A stretch of DNA of 64,000 bases from Streptomyces griseoviridis (lineage in GTDB: Bacteria; Actinomycetota; Actinomycetes; Streptomycetales; Streptomycetaceae). The stretch's first letter is position 1; each line of letters opens with the position of its first letter. Below are positions 8,330-17,309 of this stretch, in pieces. The stretch is taken from contig NZ_CP029078.1 of NCBI RefSeq assembly GCF_005222485.1, forward strand, positions 6,697,501 through 6,761,500. The letters run 5' to 3'. The position numbers and the translations under genes were made by a program. The notes under the pieces were generated by a model, which worked only from the letters and a program-made list of their open reading frames with translations, was not told the origin of the DNA and did no database searches.

Positions 8330-9130
8330 TCAGGTCATGCACCAGCCGGAGTCACACGCTCCCTCATCCTCATCGACGTCACCTTCCCCGGGGCTCTCAT
8401 CGGGGATGGCCTGTGTGAGCGGGATGCCGTACCTCGTGAGATAAACGTCATCTCGGCCGAGCGCAGCCCGTCGGCGGTTGATTGTCTCCTCCAGCCGGAC
8501 CGACCGAGCGAACAGCTCTGGCTCGTGTCTGCGCTGGTGACGCCAGGCATCGACGGTACGGAAGGGGCAGAAGAAGCAGGAGCTCTTGGGCGGTACCGGC
8601 AGGCCCGCCTCGGTGATGATGCGCTCGCAGTCGTCTCGGCGCAGCCCGAGGTCGAGGAGGGGGTACTCGATGACCTCGTGGGCTTCCCTCCGCCGACGGT
8701 TGGCGCGATGGATTTCGTCGAGCGAAATGCCGATGCCGACCGCCGCCGGTGCCTTCGCGGTGGCGCCATGCTCCCGAAGCCACCGCCCGACCACCTTGAT
8801 CTTGAAGTCTGCGGTGCAGTTGCGGCGGCCAGGAGCGCCATTGGCCATACGGACCGGGATGGGGATCGACCGGGTATCTGGCCGGTTTAGCCGCTGCATG
8901 AGGGTTTCCGTCGCCCCGTCACGGCGGCGTCGCTTGAGCTCGTGGATGTCCAGTTCCGCACTCTTGGCATACGGGATGGCGATCTCGCGAACGTATGCGA
9001 GGGTCGCCGGGTGCTCGCTGTCATCCCCGACATTGGCGAAGAGGAAGGTGGAGAAGTTGATCTCGCGCTGGGCGGCCAGCACCAGCAGCGCGGTCGACTG
9101 GACGCCGCCTCCGTAGGAGATGACCCTCAT
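8330..9130 (-). CDS. PP-loop ATPase / PAPS reductase-like protein
   Basis: A 266-aa adenine-nucleotide alpha-hydrolase-fold protein. The PP-loop reads YGGGVQSTALLVLA at the very N-terminus. Two cysteine clusters follow: NCTADFKIK and SSCFFCPFR, a pattern seen in phosphoadenosine-phosphosulfate-reductase-like proteins including DndC/SspD and phage-encoded relatives. The end is very acidic and finishes CDSGWCMT. The ATG at 9130 immediately precedes the PP-loop strand. It lies last in the minus-strand direction, after the HTH-repeat gene and the PLD/GHKL/helicase genes, so it may belong to the same transcript. A role in sulfur or tRNA chemistry is possible; it is distinct from sspD at 20902. Confidence 0.7.
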   Translation of the reverse strand: MRVISYGGGVQSTALLVLAAQREINFSTFLFANVGDDSEHPATLAYVREIAIPYAKSAELDIHELKRRRRDGATETLMQRLNRPDTRSIPIPVRMANGAPGRRNCTADFKIKVVGRWLREHGATAKAPAAVGIGISLDEIHRANRRRREAHEVIEYPLLDLGLRRDDCERIITEAGLPVPPKSSCFFCPFRTVDAWRHQRRHEPELFARSVRLEETINRRRAALGRDDVYLTRYGIPLTQAIPDESPGEGDVDEDEGACDSGWCMT

Positions 9131-9358
9131 CGGGCGTTCACTTGACTGGTGAGCGGCCAGGTCGAGGACGGCCCGTGGGCCCGTTTCCGTCGAGTTGTCG
9201 TGGTGGGCTCCGGGGGTGCGTGACAAGATCGGCATGTGAGAGACAGTATGGATGAAAGTTCGAGGTATCAAGTGTTTCTCTCACAGCTGTCGGCGAACAC
9301 CGCCTAGTGGCGACATCGCGTCCTGGGGATCCGTCCCAGTCAGGACGGGAAAGGCCGA

Positions 9359-10006
9359 CTAAGGGCGCGGCTCGATGACCACAGAGTGTCCCTCTGCCAT
9401 GACTGCTGCCAGGAACTCGGCCGCGGCAGCCTGATCGGCACCGGTGAATATCCGCGCTGCGGGCGGGACCTTGCGTGACGGCTGCGAGAGGGGCGCTCTC
9501 TGCCTTCGCCCACGTGGTTTCTGCGGGGCGCGGTGACCTGTACGCAGCAGCTCGACCTCGGACGGGAGGATGTTGCGCTGCCGCTGTTGCGCATCATCCA
9601 GGATGTTCTCCAGCAGCCAGAGAGGGGAGCCGGAGAGGGTCAGGTCGGCCTCGGCGATCTGTCGCCGGTTACGCCATCGGGAGATCGCCTGCGCGTCCCG
9701 CGCGAGGACGCGGGCGACCTCCTGGATGCCGAGGATGACGGGCAGGTCCCGCTTGTCCTGGACCTCGTAGCCGCGAGGGACGCTGGTCTTGTAGGCCGTG
9801 AGCCGGTCTTGCGCCACGTGGCGGTCGCCGACGCCGTCGAGCCGCATTACCGTCGCCAGCAGCCAGTACGGGTTGCCGGATGCGACCAGGTCAGGTGCGG
9901 CGAGGGCGCCCTCTGTCCGCCATTTCTGCGATGTCTGGCGCTCTACTCGATAGAGGGAGGCGATTTCCGCATGCCCCAGCAGGAACGGGACCCGCACCTG
10001 TGCCAT
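9359..10006 (-). CDS. Tandem helix-turn-helix protein, unknown
   Basis: A 215-aa protein with two copies of one ~45-residue module: LLGHAEIASLYRVERQTSQK...SGNPYWLL near residues 9-52 and ILGIQEVARVLARDAQAISR...SGSPLWLL near 90-132. Each looks like a MerR/HTH_17-type DNA-binding helix-turn-helix followed by a conserved SGxPxWLL. The tail is basic (QKPRGRRQRAPL). It is the gene after the PLD nuclease, 86 bases away. It could regulate the effector operon or bind DNA as part of the complex; neither is shown. Confidence 0.65.
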   Translation of the reverse strand: MAQVRVPFLLGHAEIASLYRVERQTSQKWRTEGALAAPDLVASGNPYWLLATVMRLDGVGDRHVAQDRLTAYKTSVPRGYEVQDKRDLPVILGIQEVARVLARDAQAISRWRNRRQIAEADLTLSGSPLWLLENILDDAQQRQRNILPSEVELLRTGHRAPQKPRGRRQRAPLSQPSRKVPPAARIFTGADQAAAAEFLAAVMAEGHSVVIEPRP

Positions 10007-10092
10007 GAGGGGGCCTTCCCATCACCTTCGTCTCGGCGGGGTGGCGATGAGCGGGGGAGTTGCTCCGCCGCTCTACGCCGTGCACGGAGATC

Positions 10093-10989
10093 TTAGGTGT
10101 GCTCCCGTCCTGGCCGCAGCTCCCACGATCCCACCTCGGTGTAATAGCGGCCGAAGTGCTGCAGCCAGGCCGCGAGTGTCTCGGTCGTCCTCCGTGCCTG
10201 GTCTTCTGGGTCTCCTGTGCGTTCCACGATGGCCGTCTGGAGCTCGATGTTGCTGAGGCGCTCGCCGACGAGCAGCTTGTGGAGTTCTGGGATGGCGTGC
10301 AGCCGAGCTTCGACCGCCGCATTGAAGTCGTGCTCCGCCAAACCTGCCGGGACATCGAGCATGGCAAGGTCCTGGATGATGCCGGCCTCAACCGGCGAGG
10401 TGAATCGCGTGCGCCCGCTGTACAGCGCGAACACGTTCCCCGGGCGCCTCGTCTCCGGGTACCAGAGCGGGGCGGGTCCACCCTCGGCCGGGGACGTGAT
10501 GCGTTCCTCCCTCAGAAGTTCTGCCTGCTGCCGGACAAGGGCGGCCACCACGGGTGTGGCCGCTGCCGAGCGGGACTCGATCAGGCTGAGAACGCGCTGC
10601 ACTTCGGGATGCGTGAGGGGTACATCCAGCAAGAGCTCCACGTTGGCGTTGGGGACTCGACCGGTGGCCTTGCCGGTCAGGTTCGCGGATCCGACCAGGC
10701 ATCGGTCATCGGCGACGTAGATCTTGGCATGCAGCGACGGGCAGAGAGTGATCTGCACGCGCTCGTCCCGCTCCGCCGCCTCGATGATCTCGGGATCGGA
10801 GACTCCGGCGGCTACCTCCGCCGGAGTCCAGCGCGTGACGCATTCGATCTTCTCCACCGAGGCCGGCACCGAGGCGAGGGTCTCCTCGAAGACGGCCTTC
10901 TTGATGAAGGGCGCTACGAGGATCACTCGCGTGGTGGCGCCCTTCATCAGGTCGGCTATCTGCTGCCAGACGTGGTCCGGCTGCGTCAC
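10093..10989 (-). CDS. PLD-family nuclease, third gene of the minus-strand effector operon
   Basis: A 298-aa phospholipase D-superfamily protein with one HKD motif, HAKIYVADD (H87, K89, D94), followed by SANLTGK. A single HKD means two subunits would have to form the active site, as in Nuc/BfiI-type endonucleases. A C-terminal helical part (residues ~200-298) is not recognised. The GTG start at 10989 overlaps the stop of the GHKL gene (GTGA), implying translational coupling and stoichiometric synthesis. With the helicase and GHKL ATPase it forms a plausible PT-dependent or self/non-self nuclease module comparable to SspFGH; orthology is not proven. Confidence 0.8.
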   Translation of the reverse strand: MTQPDHVWQQIADLMKGATTRVILVAPFIKKAVFEETLASVPASVEKIECVTRWTPAEVAAGVSDPEIIEAAERDERVQITLCPSLHAKIYVADDRCLVGSANLTGKATGRVPNANVELLLDVPLTHPEVQRVLSLIESRSAAATPVVAALVRQQAELLREERITSPAEGGPAPLWYPETRRPGNVFALYSGRTRFTSPVEAGIIQDLAMLDVPAGLAEHDFNAAVEARLHAIPELHKLLVGERLSNIELQTAIVERTGDPEDQARRTTETLAAWLQHFGRYYTEVGSWELRPGREHT

Positions 10990-12869
10990 TCGTCATCGCT
11001 CCCGTCTTCGATGAAGTCGCGGGCGTAGCGGCCCCAGTCGCGCCGGGCGTCCGAGATCCTGGCGCGGTCCCGCTTGTTGGGGATCTCGTCCTCCATGCGG
11101 GCCCAGGAGAAGACGAGGAGTTTGAAGGTGTCGGAGGCGCGGGCCAAGCGTTGGCGGAGTTCGGTCTCGCTCGCGTCTTCGGGTACGTCTTCAAGGACGG
11201 TCATCAGCTCGCTGTGCAGCGGGTGTTCGGTGTTGAAGATCACCTGCAGCATGCCGGCCATGAGGTCGATGTTGAAGAACGCCGTGGAGTCCTGCGGGCT
11301 GGAGATCCAGCGGACACGCCAGTCTTTCTCCAGTGCCTCGTCGACCATGGACTGGGCGGTGTCCTCGTCGAGGTGGTGCCGCTCGGTGAGCGCCGCGAAC
11401 TGCTCCTGGCGCTTGTCGTTCTCGGTGGCCTCCTCTGCCAGGCGGTCGGTCGTTCCCGTGTGACCGTCCTCCTGTCGGCGCTTCACCGCGTCCGTGGCCT
11501 TGGACGTGACGACGTCGTCGTGGCGCTTCTTACCTCCCCGGTTGCCCAGCGTGTGCTGCTTCAGCTTCCGCCGCATTTTGGGCAGGAGATTCTTCTCCAG
11601 GTAGAGCGCGAGATCGATCAGGGGCAGGCGCGGATCGCCGAATTCGGCGATGCGGTCCTTGAACGCCTTGGGCGTCTCGTCCCCCTCGGCCTCGGCCGTC
11701 CAGTCGAAGTGCGCGAGAGACGAGAAGACCGTGGCGGTCTGCTTGTTGTTCGTGACGCCGAAGATGTCGTCGAGCTCCGGGGGGAATTCCACCTCGATGC
11801 CCCACCAGCGCTCGACGGGGTCGTACCCGATGGCCCACTTGGAATCGAGGTCGAGTTCGCGCCCCTGCCGGACCAGGGAAATCCCGATGTTCCGTCGAGC
11901 ATGCTGACCCCACGGGTGGAAACCTGCGTCGCGGTTGGGGTTCGCGTTGTCGGGCCACGGGTGACCTTCGACGTCGGCACGGCGGGCCTCGGGCCGGGCG
12001 ATAGATGCCCGCACCTTCACGTTGTACTTCGTCCCGTCGACCGTGATCGGGAAGTAGGCGACCCCGGGTTCCTTCTCGTTGCCCATGTCGAAGGGTTCGA
12101 ACATGGGCTTGTTCCCGAACGGGGGCGGCGTCCCGGTTGAGCCCATGAGGTACAGGGGATCGTTGGGCTCGGCGAAGTACGCCCCGTTGTCTCCTTCGAG
12201 GACCTTTCCTTCGCGGACCGGCGCCATCTTGATCTCCACCCTGCCGTCGTGGAGGTAGTGCCGGTACACACGGCCGATCAGCTCGGCAGTGTTGCGCAGG
12301 GTGGCGCCGGCGCCGTGCCATTTGACCCGGTCAAGGTCCGACCAGACCACGAGGGTGCCGGTGGTGCCCAGGGGCGCCTCGCTGAGGTCGCTCCAGTACT
12401 CCGGTACAGGGCGGTGTACGGGGCTGGGGACGTCGTCCAGTCCGCCGTTGATCTCCTCAAGATCGAGGTAGGTGTACATGGCGTTCGGGGACCCATTGGT
12501 CCAGGACCAGACCTCGACCTTGGTGCACTGCGACATACTGGAGTTGGGCAGCCCCATGCCGAATCGCCCGATGCGGTTGCGGTCGCCGCCGAGGCCGTCG
12601 CCGTACTTCAGGGCGCGCCGCAGGAGTTCGGCGTCCATGCCCTTGCCGTTGTCGAGGACGGCTATGGCGTCCACCCGGTGCCTCGTCTGGGTGGCGCCCT
12701 GCACCGGGCTCTCACAGGCGAAGACCTGAACCAGTGTGGCTTCCGCGTCGATGCTGTTGTCGATCAGCTCGGCGAGCGCGTAGGCGGTGTTCTTGTAGCC
12801 GCTGTCGCGCATGGCCTTGACGGTCAGCGAAGGGCTGACGATCCGGTATTTGCTTCCCTCGCCGGTCAC
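10986..12869 (-). CDS. GHKL (Hsp90/MutL-like) ATPase
   Basis: A 627-aa protein whose N-terminus has all GHKL ATP-binding boxes: N-box ELIDNSID (34-41), G1 DNGKGM (73-78) and G2 GRFGMGLPNSS (101-111). The remainder is a long unknown region with charged helices (EATENDKRQEQFAALTERHH) and an acidic end, DGSDDE. GTG at 12869 is preferred, with SD GGGAG five bases upstream and a GTGA overlap with the helicase stop; an ATG at 12881 is an alternative. The middle position in a helicase-GHKL-PLD operon suggests an ATP-gated switch or clamp acting on DNA, by analogy with MORC and MutL. The role in defence is inference. Confidence 0.85.
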   Translation of the reverse strand: MTGEGSKYRIVSPSLTVKAMRDSGYKNTAYALAELIDNSIDAEATLVQVFACESPVQGATQTRHRVDAIAVLDNGKGMDAELLRRALKYGDGLGGDRNRIGRFGMGLPNSSMSQCTKVEVWSWTNGSPNAMYTYLDLEEINGGLDDVPSPVHRPVPEYWSDLSEAPLGTTGTLVVWSDLDRVKWHGAGATLRNTAELIGRVYRHYLHDGRVEIKMAPVREGKVLEGDNGAYFAEPNDPLYLMGSTGTPPPFGNKPMFEPFDMGNEKEPGVAYFPITVDGTKYNVKVRASIARPEARRADVEGHPWPDNANPNRDAGFHPWGQHARRNIGISLVRQGRELDLDSKWAIGYDPVERWWGIEVEFPPELDDIFGVTNNKQTATVFSSLAHFDWTAEAEGDETPKAFKDRIAEFGDPRLPLIDLALYLEKNLLPKMRRKLKQHTLGNRGGKKRHDDVVTSKATDAVKRRQEDGHTGTTDRLAEEATENDKRQEQFAALTERHHLDEDTAQSMVDEALEKDWRVRWISSPQDSTAFFNIDLMAGMLQVIFNTEHPLHSELMTVLEDVPEDASETELRQRLARASDTFKLLVFSWARMEDEIPNKRDRARISDARRDWGRYARDFIEDGSDDE

Positions 12870-14494
12870 GCGGTCTCCCATACGTCTTCCCAGTTGGTGA
12901 ATGCCTCGGCCACGTCCCCGAACCCGGGCAGCTCCGGGTCGACGACGGTGACGATCTCGCAGGTTGCGGTTCCTCCGGCCTTGGGGCCGCGGATGACCCG
13001 GCCGACCATCTGGCTGTACAGGACCAGCGACTTGGTCGGTCGGGCGATGATGGCAGCACTGGCCGCCGGGGCATCGAAGCCTGTGGTCAGGACCCCGAAG
13101 TTGCACAGAATCATGGGGCGTCGGCCGGCGCCCTTGAAGCGTCTGATGGCATCGTTGCGGTGCCGGGGCGAGGACTCGCCGGTGACGAAGTCGGCATCGA
13201 GGCCGAGCGCCGACAGGACGGCGGCGATCAGGCGGCAATGGTCAACGGAGGCCGCGAATACCAGGATCCTGCGGTGCTGGCGTTCCAGTAGCTCCAGCAC
13301 GGTCTGGACGACTTTGAGGTTCCACTGCTCGTCGCTGGCCAGCGACGCGATGATCTCCGACGGGATGTCGAAGGACTTCGCGAGCAGCTGCTGATCACGC
13401 GCGGACAGATGCAGGCCGGCTTCGGAGGCGACGGTCTTCATGATGGGCTTGGCCAGGTAGCCCTGTTCGATGAGGGCGGTTACCGGGTTGCTGTATCCGT
13501 CGATCTGCAGCATGACCTTCTGGCGGGCGAAGAAGTCCGACAGCCGCTCATCTTGCGTGACGTCCGCCCAGGTCCGGCCGGGGGTGGCCGTCAGGCCCAG
13601 CAAGCTGGCATCGGGGCGGACGGTGAGGGCGTCCACCACTCGCTGGTAGGTCGGCGCGATGATCTGATGAGCCTCGTCGAAGACTGTGAGGGTGCTGCGC
13701 GATGCGAGTTTGCGGAGAAGCTCCGGATCGCTCTTGTCCGCGGAGACGGCCTTCTCCAGCCCCAGGATGACAAGGCCGTCTGTCAGCGCCTCCACATCGG
13801 TGGGCGCCTCACCCCACATCCGGACGACCGCAAGCGGACGGTCGCCGAGCTTGGACCACGCGCGCTCGAACTCCACAGCCGCCTGCTCCAGCAGCTCCTG
13901 CCCACGCGCCAGCCAGACCACGAGCGTGGGCTCGTGCTGCCGCAGATGGTCGGCGATCAGGTTCATTCCGGTACGGGTCTTGCCCACGCCTGTCGGCAGG
14001 TGGAGGACAACCCGCCGCGGTCCGTCGTACAGCAGCTCCTTCACGCGTGCGGCTGCGCGCCGTTGGTGGGGGAACAGCCCGTACTCGGGTTCGGAGTCCT
14101 GCCGAAAGAGCGGGGGCAGCGCAGGCGCCCTGTCGACGCTGAAGCCGAAGAACTCCAGCAGTTCCCGCTGCTGCTCACTCGCCCACTTCAGACCGTTCAG
14201 GTAGACCAGGGCATCGGTGCCCGCGCCATCCGCTCCAAGGCGTTGGGCAAGCTCTGTCTGCTTGTCGGCGGGGAGGAGCCGCAGCAGCTCCTCGCGGTCT
14301 GTCTGATTGGACACGAGCTTCTCGGCGTCCACCGCCACGGCGGCGACTGCCCGGAGCCGCTCATCGCCGGTGCTTCCGCCGTCGATGAGGTCGAGCAGAG
14401 CGCACATGTGCTTGCCGAGCCGCTCTCGGATGTACGGCATGGGAGCGCTGTCCAGTACGGCTTGGAAGGACAGGCCGGGCGACCACGCTGTCAT
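12866..14494 (-). CDS. DEAD/DEAH superfamily 2 helicase, first gene of the effector operon
   Basis: A 542-aa SF2 helicase. Walker A LPTGVGKTRTG (~166-176), DEAH in TVFDEAHQI (~270), motif III-like GLTATPGR, and C-terminal motif VI QMVGRVIRGPKAGG are all visible. About 120 N-terminal residues before the helicase core are not recognised. It resembles the single-chain translocases of type I/III restriction and defence systems. ATG at 14494 has a weak GGGTGG SD. It is divergent from sspA across a 429-bp region, so both operons are probably controlled together. Confidence 0.85.
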   Translation of the reverse strand: MTAWSPGLSFQAVLDSAPMPYIRERLGKHMCALLDLIDGGSTGDERLRAVAAVAVDAEKLVSNQTDREELLRLLPADKQTELAQRLGADGAGTDALVYLNGLKWASEQQRELLEFFGFSVDRAPALPPLFRQDSEPEYGLFPHQRRAAARVKELLYDGPRRVVLHLPTGVGKTRTGMNLIADHLRQHEPTLVVWLARGQELLEQAAVEFERAWSKLGDRPLAVVRMWGEAPTDVEALTDGLVILGLEKAVSADKSDPELLRKLASRSTLTVFDEAHQIIAPTYQRVVDALTVRPDASLLGLTATPGRTWADVTQDERLSDFFARQKVMLQIDGYSNPVTALIEQGYLAKPIMKTVASEAGLHLSARDQQLLAKSFDIPSEIIASLASDEQWNLKVVQTVLELLERQHRRILVFAASVDHCRLIAAVLSALGLDADFVTGESSPRHRNDAIRRFKGAGRRPMILCNFGVLTTGFDAPAASAAIIARPTKSLVLYSQMVGRVIRGPKAGGTATCEIVTVVDPELPGFGDVAEAFTNWEDVWETA

Positions 14495-14923
14495 CGATTC
14501 ACCACCCCTGCGGAACCGGGGAGATTTCCCCTCGATGTCTGAATGACCGTCAACTTGCGGAGCCCCCGCCTCAGTTCTTTGCATGCAGAGCTGCCCGCAA
14601 CTCTGAGTCGCCCCAGGGTTACAGTGCCTGATCACCATAAACCCACGCACTGACACTCGGGTCTCAGCGATTGATATTCGCAGCTCAGAGGTGTTGATGA
14701 GGGTTCGGCAGGCTCCACCGAGGATCCCGTACGGCCTCTGCGCCGATGCCCTCTCCCGATATGGGTTGCAGGCGCCCAAGTAATAGGGAACATTAGTTCG
14801 AGTTGCAGTTTGCGTTCCGGGCTGAGTGTCGGTTTCGCGGACTGATCGATCTCGATCGCTACGATCGCGACTCATTCCTGGTGGTGCCCCCGGTGCGCAC
14901 GTCCGGGTTCCACCAGGAGTAGA
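14495..14923. promoter_or_regulatory. Divergent promoter region with CGATCG repeats and an SD-masking hairpin
   Basis: This 429-bp gap separates the helicase (-) and sspA (+) starts and has no coding frame. Two CGATCG hexamers (14853-14858 and 14862-14867) three bases apart form a symmetrical site that could be an operator. Further on, CCTGGTGG (14877-14884) pairs with CCACCAGG (14910-14917), with an inner CCGG/CCGG. The right arm overlaps AGGAG (14915-14919), the SD of sspA. An RNA hairpin here would therefore reduce sspA translation. Exact -10/-35 boxes could not be fixed. Confidence 0.5.
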
Positions 14924-16141
14924 TTGTCTGCGGTGCTGAGCGAGACGAGGTGGGGCATGAGGGACGAGTCTGATGGGCCGGTTTCGGCGTATCTCGACTA
15001 CAATGCGACAGCGCCAATTCGGTCCGAGGCGTTGGCGGCCGTTGTGGACGCCCTGCAGGCCGTCGGTAACGCGTCGAGTGTGCATCACCCCGGCCGGGAC
15101 GCCGCCCATCGTGTGGAGGTCGCTCGTCGGCACCTTGCTGACCTGCTGAACTGCTCGCCCGGGGAGATCATCTTCACGTCGGGGGCAACCGAAGCGAACA
15201 ATCTCGCGCTGCGCGCGGCTCACCGCCGTGGGGCCCGGATCGTGACGAGTGGTGCAGAGCACCCCGCGGTGTTGGAGACCGCCCGGGATCTGGCCCAAAA
15301 CGAGCCGGGATCGCTGGCCGTCTTGCCGATGCGGGCGGACGGCCTGGTGGAAACCGCGGCCCTGGAGCAAGAGCTCGGCCGGGGCGACGTCGGTCTCGTC
15401 TCCCTGATGGCGGCCAACAATGAAACCGGGGTTCTCACCGACCTCACGCCGGTCGTCAAGGCGGCGCATGCCGCAGGCGCGCTGGTCCACACGGACGCCA
15501 CACAGATGATCGGCCGATTGCCCCTGGATCTTTCCGAAGTGGACGTCGACCTTCTGTCCCTGTCGGCCCACAAGTTCGGCGGCCCTCAAGGCGTTGGCGC
15601 ACTATTCGTACGCCGCGGCACACCCCTGCCGTTCAGGCCGCTGATCACCGGTGGCGGGCAGGAGAAGGGGTGGAGGGCCGGCACCCTCAACGTGCCCGGG
15701 ATCTCCGGCGCCGGAGCTGCCGCTGCAGCCGTCAGCCGTGAACTTGCCGACGACGTCGCCCGCGTGACCCAACTGCGCGATCAGCTCGAACACATGGTGA
15801 CCACGGCTGTGGACGGCTGCCGCATCAACGGGCAACAAGCCCCCCGCCTGCCCGGCGTGGCGAGCATCACCTTCGCGGGTGCCCCCGCTGACGCAGTCAT
15901 GGCCGCCATGCCGCACATAGCCGCGTCCGACGGAAGCGCCTGCGCCTCGGGAGCCCCAACTCCCAGCCACGTCTTGCTCGCCATGGGGCTGAGCCGGGAG
16001 GAAGCGGAGTGCACTGTGCGCTTCTCCCTCGGCTACGCCACCACCGCAGACGAGATCGCCGCAGCTGCCGAGGCGGTGGTCCGCGCGGTCCACCAGGTGC
16101 GCGCCGCCATGGCAGCGACAGCTGGCGCCGCTGCTCACTGA
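14924..16141 (+). CDS. sspA: Cysteine desulfurase SspA (DndA/IscS-type)
   Basis: A 405-aa class V PLP aminotransferase that would abstract sulfur from cysteine and pass it as persulfide to SspD. The PLP lysine lies in LSLSAHKFGGPQG (K217). The acceptor cysteine is in DGSACASGAPTPS (C340). The N-terminus AYLDYNATAP is characteristic. The TTG start at 14924 follows AGGAG by four bases; GTG at 14933 or ATG at 14957 are alternatives because the conserved part begins about residue 19. It is the first gene of the sspABCD operon and is preceded by a hairpin that covers its SD. Confidence 0.88.
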   Translation: MSAVLSETRWGMRDESDGPVSAYLDYNATAPIRSEALAAVVDALQAVGNASSVHHPGRDAAHRVEVARRHLADLLNCSPGEIIFTSGATEANNLALRAAHRRGARIVTSGAEHPAVLETARDLAQNEPGSLAVLPMRADGLVETAALEQELGRGDVGLVSLMAANNETGVLTDLTPVVKAAHAAGALVHTDATQMIGRLPLDLSEVDVDLLSLSAHKFGGPQGVGALFVRRGTPLPFRPLITGGGQEKGWRAGTLNVPGISGAGAAAAAVSRELADDVARVTQLRDQLEHMVTTAVDGCRINGQQAPRLPGVASITFAGAPADAVMAAMPHIAASDGSACASGAPTPSHVLLAMGLSREEAECTVRFSLGYATTADEIAAAAEAVVRAVHQVRAAMAATAGAAAH

Positions 16142-16187
16142 CTTCAGCAGTTCCCTTTATCTCTTCTTGTATTGAGAGGCCCTTCGT

Positions 16188-17309
16188 ATGGCAGACAGCA
16201 GGCTCGCGGAAGCCGCACATTCCAGCTTCGCGCGCCATGAGACCTTCGCCCCCCGCTTCGGCTGGCTGCATAAGGCATACATGCAGGTCAAGGACAATCC
16301 GGCTGCTTTCCTTGCCGAAGATGCTCCGGTCCTGCTCGGCGTGGGTAAGAACATGGTCCATGCCATGCGGTACTGGTCAAAGGCGTTCAAGCTCACCCGC
16401 GAGCACGCCGACCCGGCGGGTAAGACGAAGGCCCAGTACGCGTCCCCGACTTGGGAAGCGCGGTGGCTACTCGACGAGAAGGATGGCGCCGATCCCTACC
16501 TTGAGGAACCCGGCAGCCTGTGGCTGTTGCACTGGTGGCTCGTGTCGTCGCGGCCGGGCGCCAAATGCTGGGCCCCCGCTTGGTACACGGCGTTTCACCT
16601 TGCCCCGTTCTCTCGCTTCACCATCGCGGATATGACGCAGGTCGTGACGCGGCACGTCAACTTCTCCTTCAGCGATGGACCGGTGGAGGCGTCCATCACC
16701 CGGGATGTCGAGTGCCTGACCAAGATGTACGCGCGCACGCCGGTCGAACAAAGCGGTTCCCGCGCCACCTATGAAGACCTCTTGGCCTGCCCTTTCCGTG
16801 AGCTGGACTTGCTGACCTCCGTGGGCACGCGGGGAAAGCAGGAGTGGCAGTTCACCACTGGCACGCGCACCTCTCTCCCGGCCCACGTTCTGGTCTACGC
16901 CTGCCTCGACTACGCCGCCCGCGACACCCAGGGGCCCGGCTCCATCTCTCTGGCGCGGCTTGCCAACGAGCCCGGAGCGCCTGGCCGGGCCTTCCGGGTC
17001 CGGGAGCCTGAGATCGTCGCCGCCCTGGACAAGGTCGCCGTGGGCCGTCCGGAACTCAACCGGGTGGATGCCGTCGGCCAGCGGACCATGTCCTTCTCCA
17101 GCGATCCGATGGCGCTCGCCTGGGAGATCCTCGACGAGCAGTACGACCACGTCACCCGGCGCCCCGGCTTTCCCACCCGGGACGAATGGAGCGCGCAGTA
17201 CCCGCAGTTGGCCGAAGCAGAGGAGGCCGAGAAGGCCGAGAAGGCCGAGAAGGCCGAGCGCAAGTCCCAGGACCACCAGCAGCAGTTCACGACTAAGGAG
17301 AACGCGTGA
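16188..17309 (+). CDS. sspB: SspB, DUF4007 protein, DNA nickase component of ssDNA phosphorothioation
   Basis: A 373-aa DUF4007 protein. The family signature is clear at the N-terminus: SSFARHETFAPRFGWLHKAY (residues 12-31). In characterised SspABCD systems this protein nicks DNA so that sulfur can be placed on one strand at the modified motif. The C-terminal ~30 residues are a run of EAEKAEK-type repeats, a charged helix that may contact a partner. GAGAGG lies upstream of the ATG. The stop overlaps the GTG of sspC (GTGA). The DUF4007 gene distinguishes this locus from the dnd type. Confidence 0.85.
   Translation: MADSRLAEAAHSSFARHETFAPRFGWLHKAYMQVKDNPAAFLAEDAPVLLGVGKNMVHAMRYWSKAFKLTREHADPAGKTKAQYASPTWEARWLLDEKDGADPYLEEPGSLWLLHWWLVSSRPGAKCWAPAWYTAFHLAPFSRFTIADMTQVVTRHVNFSFSDGPVEASITRDVECLTKMYARTPVEQSGSRATYEDLLACPFRELDLLTSVGTRGKQEWQFTTGTRTSLPAHVLVYACLDYAARDTQGPGSISLARLANEPGAPGRAFRVREPEIVAALDKVAVGRPELNRVDAVGQRTMSFSSDPMALAWEILDEQYDHVTRRPGFPTRDEWSAQYPQLAEAEEAEKAEKAEKAERKSQDHQQQFTTKENA

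Noticed and set aside
11151..12140. Open frame antisense to the GHKL ATPase gene
   Set aside because: The composition (VLVEVVPLGERRELLLALV) is a GC-bias artefact, and the opposite strand has clear ATPase motifs.
10093..14494. DISARM-type system (helicase plus PLD protein)
   Set aside because: There is no DUF1998 (DrmB) gene and no DISARM methylase, while a GHKL ATPase is present. The adjacent ssp genes give a better context.
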